Shown piece by piece: positions 7,401-11,229 of a DNA stretch of 11,229 bases (position 1 is the stretch's first letter; the number at the start of each line of letters is the position of its first letter). The position numbers and the translations under genes are program-made. Origin of the DNA: Thermoplasmata archaeon (GTDB lineage Archaea; Thermoplasmatota; E2; UBA9212). The notes under the pieces were generated by a model. It made no database searches and had not been told where the DNA came from. It was given only the letters and a program-made list of their open reading frames with translations. Location of the stretch: contig DUKC01000015.1 of NCBI GenBank assembly GCA_013329495.1, forward strand, positions 1 to 11,229, given 5' to 3'.

Positions 7401-7657
7401 TTGTAGAGGGAGAGGGTATAATAGCCCGTGTAAACGAAGCTCTATGTTCTGGCTGTGGGCTGTGTGTCGAGATTTGTCCTTATAAGGCAATTTCACTTGA
7501 TGAAAAAACAGAAAAAGCTACAATAAATTCTGCCCTTTGCAAATGTTGTGGGGCATGCGTTGCCGGCTGCAGGATGGGTGCTATTCAACAAAAGGGTTTT
7601 GAGGATAGAGAGATACTTAATGTGCTCGACGCAGCCCTATTGGAGGAATTTGCATGA
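4424..7657 (+). CDS. hdrA: NuoG-type ferredoxin region fused to the C-terminal part of HdrA no. 1 and a complete HdrA no. 2
   Basis: Of 1077 residues, 1-180 resemble the N-terminus of NuoG/HydA: [2Fe-2S] ligands C33, C44, C47, C63, then CILCGLCVRTC (125-135) and CTTCGACEFVCP (166-177). The His-Cys cluster region between them is reduced to one Cys (C95). Residues 190-500 continue an HdrA from its mid-portion: KPFPQAVP, cluster cysteines C227/C235/C238/C242, GYGIYPNV, IQCVGSRD, YCSSVCC and the closing CGVFSGPKDIPD. Residues 522-1077 are a second, whole HdrA: N-terminal domain with VCHCG and ASCTPRTHEPLF, FAD motif LGGGLSGMIAA (667-677), IQCVGSRN, YCSRVCC, and two C-terminal ferredoxin motifs (1008-1019, 1039-1049). 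HdrA is the flavin branch point of Hdr complexes. GAGGTG (4411-4416) serves this ATG, 1 nt after the nuoF stop. Confidence 0.9.
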   Translation: MKITIDDREIEAEKGQTILEVAQKAGIEIPTLCYNKALSPYGACRLCTVEMTKGKRSKLVTACTYPVEDGITVKTKSERVLKARRVIMELLLARCPNSDEIKELAARMGVVKSRFRTLGDPTEKCILCGLCVRTCQELMEVNAIGFAGRGMKRDITTPFDKLSDICTTCGACEFVCPTNSIKLNEITGKKPVPLLSEFNMGLISRPAIYKPFPQAVPNVPKIDRDNCMHFLKGSCGACERFCDAKAIKYDQEDETEKLDVGSIILAPGFNEFDPSLKREYGYGIYPNVVSSIEFERLLSASGPSGGHVQRPSDGKTPKKIAFIQCVGSRDANTNEYCSSVCCMYAIKEAIVIKEHAPGVEPHIFFMDIRAFGKEFDDYYTRAKEEYDVRFTRCRAANVEETENNDLILSYVENGEPKEEKFDFAVLSVGLEAPRDSQELSEKLGIELNKYNFCSTKTFSPLETSKPGVYVCGVFSGPKDIPDTVAQASGAAVKASSLISSERGKLVTIKEYPPEKKIEGAAPRIGVFVCHCGINIGGVVDVPAVTEYARTLPNVVYGEDNLYTCSQDTQERIKEQIKEQDLNRVIVASCTPRTHEPLFQETLREAGLNPYLFEFVNIRDQCSWVHMHEPERATEKAKDLVRMGVAKARLLEPLQREKTEVTPSALVLGGGLSGMIAALEIAKQGFEVHLVEKESDLGGNLRKLHYLLSGEDPKKKLKELIKEVEENQRIHAYTNTIVTNVEGYIGNFKTTLMNKNENKVEIEHGAVVVATGGEEYKPKEYLYGEDTRVITQLELEEKMSESNFETQKVVMIQCVGSRNDERTYCSRVCCAQAIKNALKIKEKNPDSNVYILYKDVRAYGFNEAYYKEASENGVIFFRYDDENKPKVERENGILKVSFLEPILNEEFAIEPDLLVLSAATLPPKGNEYLAKMLKVPLSKDGFFLEAHMKLRPVEFATDGIFLCGLAHSPKPVDESISQACAAASKVCTILSKPFVEGEGIIARVNEALCSGCGLCVEICPYKAISLDEKTEKATINSALCKCCGACVAGCRMGAIQQKGFEDREILNVLDAALLEEFA
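6136..6159 (+). repeat. Two perfect 12-bp tandem units inside hdrA no. 2
   Basis: GATAAAGGAACA occurs twice in direct succession and encodes a repeated IKEQ pair within a charged helix of the HdrA no. 2 N-terminal domain. It keeps the reading frame. It may be a small in-frame duplication or simply codon coincidence in a helical segment. Confidence 0.5.
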
Positions 7658-8106
7658 ACGTGATAACCAATGTTGAAGAAAAAGCAACAGAGAAAGTTTG
7701 GGAGCCAAAGATAATAGCTTTTCTTTGTAACTGGTGTTCTTATGCCGGCGCAGACCTTGCAGGCGTCTCAAGGATTCAGTATCCACCAACTGTTAGGGTG
7801 ATCAGAGTAATGTGCACGGGAAGAATGAATCCTTCCTTTGTAATAAAAGCCTTCCAAAACGGGGCGGATGGTGTTCTGGTTGCTGGATGTCATCCAGGTG
7901 ATTGCCACTACATCCAGGGCAATCTATACGCAAGAAGAAGGTATTCGATATTAGCCGGGCTCATCGAGTTTTTGGGAATTGAAAGAGAAAGGTTCATGAT
8001 GAGCTGGGTATCGGCAAGTGAAGGGGGTAAGTTTGCAAAGGTTGTCACAGAGTTGACCGATAGGGTAAAGAAACTTGGCCCACAGAACCAGCTGAGGAGG
8101 CCATAA
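7654..8106 (+). CDS. mvhD: MvhD/FlxD-family [2Fe-2S] electron-entry subunit for HdrA
   Basis: MvhD/FlxD proteins hold one [2Fe-2S] cluster and hand electrons from a partner (hydrogenase, formate dehydrogenase or the Flx NADH module) to HdrA. The 150-residue protein has the family's cysteines: CNWCSYAGAD (C25, C28), CTGR (C54) and GCHPGDCHY (C79, C83). The length is normal. The start overlaps the stop of the hdrA fusion as ATGA, with GGAGG at 7642-7646 as ribosome site. Placement directly after the protein carrying HdrA no. 2 and before the Flx-like genes suggests that it docks on HdrA no. 2, although which HdrA copy it serves is inference. Because hydrogenase genes are absent, the role here fits FlxD better than MvhD proper. 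Confidence 0.93.
   Translation: MNVITNVEEKATEKVWEPKIIAFLCNWCSYAGADLAGVSRIQYPPTVRVIRVMCTGRMNPSFVIKAFQNGADGVLVAGCHPGDCHYIQGNLYARRRYSILAGLIEFLGIERERFMMSWVSASEGGKFAKVVTELTDRVKKLGPQNQLRRP
8094..8100 (+). promoter_or_regulatory. Strong ribosome binding site for the FlxC-like gene
   Basis: GAGGAGG lies 8 nt before the ATG at 8109, within the last codons of mvhD. It fixes that start. Confidence 0.7.
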
Positions 8107-8108
8107 AA

Positions 8109-9152
8109 ATGAGCAAAGAAGGGATCAAGAGTGAAATAATAGATCTTCTCAAAAGCGGAAAAATAAAGTCCTTTGTTGGATATGAAAAAGGCACAAATCC
8201 ATTTTTTTTAAGACCTTTGATAACTTCGTCAGTGGAAGAGGTGAAGAAAGCTGATTTTTCAGTCCTTTGTGTGAGCAACTTGGTACGTTATGTTATAGAT
8301 GATTTTAAAATAGCGTTGCCACGGGGCAAAACAAGAGACAGCCGACCGATAGCAGTGGTGGTTAAAGGCTGTGACTCAAGAGCTGTAAACGTTTTGCTTC
8401 AAGAACACATAATTAAACGGAGCGATGTTTTCTTGATAGGAATGCCTTGTAACGGAGTGATCGATCCAAAGGCAGCGGAAAGTTTGTGGTATGAACGAAA
8501 TAAAACGCATGATCCAACCAAAATTAGGATATCCAATGAGGGCATGTTTGAGATTGCTGATGGAAAAGAGGAGATAAAACTCGCAGATTTTGACGAAATA
8601 GAGAGCGAAAAATGTAAAGTGTGCATGCATAATAATCCAGTGATCTACGACGAACTTGTATGGGATAAGGTTGATGATAAAAAAGTAACGAGAGGGGAAA
8701 GATACAAAAAGGTTGATGATTACGAAAAGCTAGATCCAGAGAAGAAATGGCTCTTCTGGAGTGATGAATTTTCAAAATGTATCAGATGCTATGGCTGCAA
8801 GAACATATGTCCACTCTGTTACTGTGAAGAATGCACCCTTGCAAAAGACAAAGAGAAAGCGGTTTTGCCCAATGAAAAAATTTGGAAGACCTCATGGATA
8901 GACAAGGAGGTCAACTTTTCGAACAACGTTGCTTACCATATGAACAGAGCGATGCACCTGGCTGGAAGGTGCGTAGATTGTGGAGAATGCGAGAGAGCCT
9001 GTCCTGTCGATATTCCCCTGAGACTGCTCTACACCAAGGTTGAGAAGGATATCTATGAACGATACGGTTATGAATCTGGCATGGACAGCGAGGTTAAGCC
9101 GGTACTCGCAACTTTTGATATTAACGATAAGGAGGAATTCATTGAGGGATAG
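8109..9152 (+). CDS. FlxC-like iron-sulfur protein with two ferredoxin motifs
   Basis: This 347-residue protein has an N-terminal region of about 165 residues without clusters, which includes VVKGCDSRAVNVLLQ (C88) and IGMPCNGV (C114). A CKVC pair follows (C169, C172). Next come ferredoxin motif CIRCYGCKNICP (C224, C227, C230, C234) with extra cysteines C237, C239 and C242 directly after it, and a second motif CVDCGECERACP (C288, C291, C294, C298). The plan recalls sulfhydrogenase beta/AsrA and FlxC proteins that wire an NAD(P)H flavoprotein to MvhD/FlxD. Gene order (flxD, flxC, then FlxB and FlxA halves) supports that assignment. No membrane segment or signal peptide is visible. It is probably an electron wire between the HydB/HydG product and MvhD. 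Assignment to FlxC specifically, rather than another beta-type ferredoxin protein, is moderate. Confidence 0.75.
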   Translation: MSKEGIKSEIIDLLKSGKIKSFVGYEKGTNPFFLRPLITSSVEEVKKADFSVLCVSNLVRYVIDDFKIALPRGKTRDSRPIAVVVKGCDSRAVNVLLQEHIIKRSDVFLIGMPCNGVIDPKAAESLWYERNKTHDPTKIRISNEGMFEIADGKEEIKLADFDEIESEKCKVCMHNNPVIYDELVWDKVDDKKVTRGERYKKVDDYEKLDPEKKWLFWSDEFSKCIRCYGCKNICPLCYCEECTLAKDKEKAVLPNEKIWKTSWIDKEVNFSNNVAYHMNRAMHLAGRCVDCGECERACPVDIPLRLLYTKVEKDIYERYGYESGMDSEVKPVLATFDINDKEEFIEG

Positions 9153-9160
9153 GAGGAAGG
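9151..9160 (+). promoter_or_regulatory. Ribosome binding site that decides the start of the HydB-HydG ORF
   Basis: AGGAGGAAGG begins in the stop codon of the preceding gene and stands 5 nt before ATG 9166 (9 nt from the GGAGG core). It rules out the longer open frame that reaches back to 9040 inside the preceding gene. Confidence 0.8.
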
Positions 9161-9165
9161 ATAAA

Positions 9166-11019
9166 ATGGCGAAATTTGTTGAAGACATAAATAAATTATT
9201 AGTTGAGCTGGCGTCAAAAGTTGAGCTTTACGTTCCCACAACAAATAAGAGTATTGTAAATTTCGAGAAGTTTACCGGTGAGCCGTTTGAAGCTGAAAAA
9301 TTCAAAAATTCGACAGAACCCATCAAGAAGATCCTATTTCCGGAGAGCGAAATCCTCTATTTCTACAAAAAGGATGAAAATGGTTACAAATTTGAACAGG
9401 TCCCTCTTGATGAAAAGAAAAAAATAATATTTGGGGCAAGACCATGTGATTGTGCTGGTGTAGAGAGACTGGATAGGGTTTTTTACGGCGACTACATGGA
9501 TCCCTATTACGACGCAAGAAGAAAAAATACAATAATCATTGGATTGGCGTGCAACGAGCCTCCCTATCACTCCTGCTTCTGTACCTCTGTTGATCTATCA
9601 CCGTCCAGTACCGTTGGGATGGACGTGCTTGCAACCCAGCTCGAAAATGGATATTTGCTTGAGGAGATAAGCGATAAAGGAAAAGAGCTCCTTGGCAGTT
9701 CTGAGCTGGTGAGAGATGCAAACGAAGACGAAGTGAAAAAAGCAAAGAAATTGCATGAGGAATCCCATAAAAAGGTTAAAAAGATAGACATAGACACCAA
9801 TGCAATAGAGTTTGAAAGCGATCTTTGGGGGAGAGAGGGCAAACGTTGCATAGGATGTGGTACGTGTACATTTCTCTGTCCTACGTGCCATTGTTTTACC
9901 ATTGAATACGTGGGCTCCACCCGACAGGGCAGAGTAATAAGATCCTGGGATACGTGTCAGTTCCAGGCATACTCTCTTGAAGCTAGTGGCTTTAATCCCA
10001 GGCCTAACAAAGGCGAAAGGGTGAGACAGAGATTGCATCACAAGTACAGATACTTCGCTGACAATTTCGGTGAGTTTCAATGCGTGGGTTGCGGAAGGTG
10101 CGTTAACCTGTGTCCTGTGAACATAGACGTCAGAGAAGTGATGGTCTATTTCAAAAAAAACAAAACAAAAGGAGGAAGTGATTCCATGACCACCAAAATA
10201 GATGTTGAAAATCCTTATCTGCCCGTTCCCCTTAAGCTTGAAGAAGTGACTGAAGAAGTGAGTGGTCCAAGGGCAATCAAAAGATTTAAGGTCAAAAAAC
10301 TTTTTGATTACAAACCGGGTCAATGCGCCATGTTATCTGTCTTTGGGCACGGAGAGGTGATGCTTGCAATAAGTTCCTCCCCAACCCGTAATTACCTCGA
10401 GTTTGGAGTGCTTAAAATGGGAATAGTAACAAATGCGCTGCACGATCTGAAGCAGGGGGATTGCATAGGCGTTAGAGGCCCCTTTGGAAATGGATTTCCG
10501 TTAAAAGAATGGAAAGGGAAAAACATCCTGTTCATAGGGGGCGGGATTGGAATAACCCCTCTGAGGTCGGTGATCTACTATATGCTGGATCATCGGGACG
10601 ATTACGGAAAACTTGATCTGATCTATGGGGCCCGTACTTCTGCGGATCTCTGTTACAAAAAGGATCTCGAGGAACTGGAAAAAAGGGACGATATTTCAGC
10701 TCACCTGTCTATAGACGTGAAAGAGGAGGACTGGAAAGGGTACACGGGCTTCGTTCCTGCGAACCTGCTTGAGCTAGCACCACCTTCAGTCAACACTATT
10801 GCTATCACCTGTGGGCCACCGATAATGATTAAATTTGTAATACAAGACCTTCTCAAGTTAAAATTTTCCGATAAGCAGATATTCACGACATTAGAAAGAA
10901 GAATGAAGTGCGGAGTGGGAAAATGTGGAAGGTGTAATATCGGAAATCTGTATGTATGCAAGGACGGACCGGTTTTTTCATACGATCTACTAAAGAAATT
11001 TCCAGAGGCGCTCGAGTGA
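9166..11019 (+). CDS. hydB/hydG: Fused sulfhydrogenase beta-type (HydB/AsrA/FlxB) and gamma-type (HydG/AsrB/FlxA) NAD(P)H oxidoreductase
   Basis: The 617-residue ORF joins two proteins normally encoded separately. Residues 1-340 are beta-type: FGARPCDCAGVERLD (89-103), HSCFC (135-139), ferredoxin motifs CIGCGTCTFLCP with CHC (228-243) and CVGCGRCVNLCP (306-317). Residues 341-617 are gamma-type, of the ferredoxin-NADP reductase fold: an FAD-binding barrel with AISSSPT (401-407), RGPFGNGFP, NAD(P)-binding GGGIGITPL (458-466), CGPPIM (549-554), and a C-terminal [2Fe-2S] site with C582, C587, C590 and C598. Both halves have the length of free-standing homologues. In Flx-Hdr systems this pair oxidises NADH and passes electrons to FlxD and HdrA. 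ATG 9166 follows AGGAGGAAGG. The two halves meet at an A8 tract with an internal ribosome site and ATG (10186), so separate products are possible. Confidence 0.9.
   Translation: MAKFVEDINKLLVELASKVELYVPTTNKSIVNFEKFTGEPFEAEKFKNSTEPIKKILFPESEILYFYKKDENGYKFEQVPLDEKKKIIFGARPCDCAGVERLDRVFYGDYMDPYYDARRKNTIIIGLACNEPPYHSCFCTSVDLSPSSTVGMDVLATQLENGYLLEEISDKGKELLGSSELVRDANEDEVKKAKKLHEESHKKVKKIDIDTNAIEFESDLWGREGKRCIGCGTCTFLCPTCHCFTIEYVGSTRQGRVIRSWDTCQFQAYSLEASGFNPRPNKGERVRQRLHHKYRYFADNFGEFQCVGCGRCVNLCPVNIDVREVMVYFKKNKTKGGSDSMTTKIDVENPYLPVPLKLEEVTEEVSGPRAIKRFKVKKLFDYKPGQCAMLSVFGHGEVMLAISSSPTRNYLEFGVLKMGIVTNALHDLKQGDCIGVRGPFGNGFPLKEWKGKNILFIGGGIGITPLRSVIYYMLDHRDDYGKLDLIYGARTSADLCYKKDLEELEKRDDISAHLSIDVKEEDWKGYTGFVPANLLELAPPSVNTIAITCGPPIMIKFVIQDLLKLKFSDKQIFTTLERRMKCGVGKCGRCNIGNLYVCKDGPVFSYDLLKKFPEALE
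10153..10161 (+). other. A8 tract / A AAA AAC slippery heptamer at the HydB-HydG junction
   Basis: Eight adenines followed by C read AAA AAA AAC in the open frame, which contains the classic -1 heptamer A AAA AAC at 10155-10161. A -1 shift ends at TGA 10179-10181; a +1 shift ends at TGA 10187-10189, which overlaps the internal ATG. Either shift would free a normal-length beta subunit. The tract is also a prime place for a sequencing or replication indel. Confidence 0.5.
10171..10188 (+). promoter_or_regulatory. Internal ribosome binding site and ATG for the HydG half
   Basis: AAAAGGAGG (core GGAGG, 10171-10175) lies 10 nt before an in-frame ATG at 10186, exactly where a separate gamma subunit would begin. 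Its strength matches the other ribosome sites of the operon, which suggests it is a remnant of, or still acts as, an independent start. Confidence 0.6.
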
Positions 11020-11191
11020 AAATTGTGTGACTACCTGCACCCATGCTCTTTTACTCTGCTAAGTTAAGTTTCATAAGTGTTAAAGCGTATTCTATCTAAT
11101 CAGAAAAGGTGATCAAAGGGCTTAGTGAATCTATCTGCATCTGCTATGATTGAAAAGTTAAATAAGATCCTATAGAGATTTCATCGCCAAT

Positions 11192-11223
11192 AGACACTTT
11201 ATTTCAATTTTGTCTCTTTTTTT
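11192..11223 (+). terminator. Possible T-rich terminator downstream of the operon
   Basis: A weak inverted repeat, AGACA (11192-11196) with TGTCT (11211-11215), is followed by CTTTTTTT ending at 11223. The stem is short, so this would fit an archaeal T-run terminator better than a bacterial intrinsic one. The 210 bases between 11019 and the window end otherwise hold no coding, tRNA or repeat signal that I can see. Confidence 0.3.
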
Positions 11224-11229
11224 ACGGCC

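Noticed and set aside
9040..9165. Upstream extension of the HydB-HydG ORF back to 9040
   Set aside because: It overlaps the FlxC-like gene by more than 110 nt, and the residues it would add do not resemble HydB. A strong ribosome site marks ATG 9166 instead.
9598..10323. 241-codon open frame on the minus strand
   Set aside because: It lies antisense to the HydB half and its junction with HydG, whose plus-strand frame has clear cluster motifs. The minus-strand product has no recognisable domain and no ribosome site.
11020..11229. Small ORF or RNA gene after the operon
   Set aside because: The only ATG-led frames seen are very short (for example 11148, nine codons) and lack ribosome sites; no tRNA-like fold was recognised.

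Overview
The window holds one long plus-strand operon of eight genes (about 240-11019). It encodes a soluble iron-sulfur flavoprotein complex of the heterodisulfide-reductase (Hdr) superfamily with two separate pyridine-nucleotide modules. Everything read here points to a strict anaerobe: canonical methanogen-type HdrB and HdrC, an MvhD/FlxD electron-entry protein, and roughly twenty predicted iron-sulfur clusters. Heavy use of AGA/AGG arginine and ATA isoleucine codons, an AT-rich TATA-like element about 25 nt before the first start codon, and a T-rich 3' end suggest an archaeon (a methanogen relative, alkane or methane oxidiser, or Archaeoglobi-like lineage). A thermophilic or syntrophic bacterium cannot be excluded, because such bacteria carry related Flx-Hdr operons.

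Layout. Bases 1-184 are the decayed 3' end of an IS200/IS605-type element: the TnpB C-terminus, broken by a stop, and the right-end/omega-RNA hairpin. A short AT-rich promoter-like segment follows. Then come hdrC (240-794), hdrB (784-1668), a hybrid of an HdrA N-terminal piece with NuoE (1665-2564), a NuoF/HydB-type NADH-binding subunit (2575-4422), and a 1077-residue protein (4424-7657). That protein joins a NuoG-type ferredoxin region to the remainder of HdrA no. 1 and a complete HdrA no. 2. They are followed by mvhD/flxD (7654-8106), an FlxC-like ferredoxin protein (8109-9152), and one ORF joining sulfhydrogenase beta-type (HydB/AsrA/FlxB) and gamma-type (HydG/AsrB/FlxA) halves (9166-11019). 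The last 210 bases hold no gene, only a possible T-rich terminator. Junctions are tight (ATGA overlaps, gaps of 1-13 nt), so the genes are probably co-transcribed and translationally coupled.

The main discovery is that HdrA no. 1 is split. Its N-terminal FAD and CxxC region plus first ferredoxin motif sits in front of NuoE, and its continuation begins directly after the NuoG-type ferredoxins about 2.9 kb downstream. It looks as if a NuoE-NuoF-NuoG(N) NADH-dehydrogenase module had been inserted in frame into an HdrA (or double-HdrA) gene. Assembly of NuoE, F and G would then bring the HdrA halves together. The same operon also encodes the HydG/FlxA NAD(P)H module that delivers electrons through MvhD/FlxD to HdrA.

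The complex therefore seems able to link two NAD(P)H sites, two HdrA flavin centres (candidates for electron bifurcation or confurcation), ferredoxin, and a disulfide reduced or formed at HdrBC. No hydrogenase or formate dehydrogenase catalytic subunit is present. The second notable point is the HydB-HydG fusion, made through an A8 tract and an in-frame internal ribosome site. Both alternative reading frames stop right there, so it is either a recent one-base event, a sequencing error, or a recoding site.
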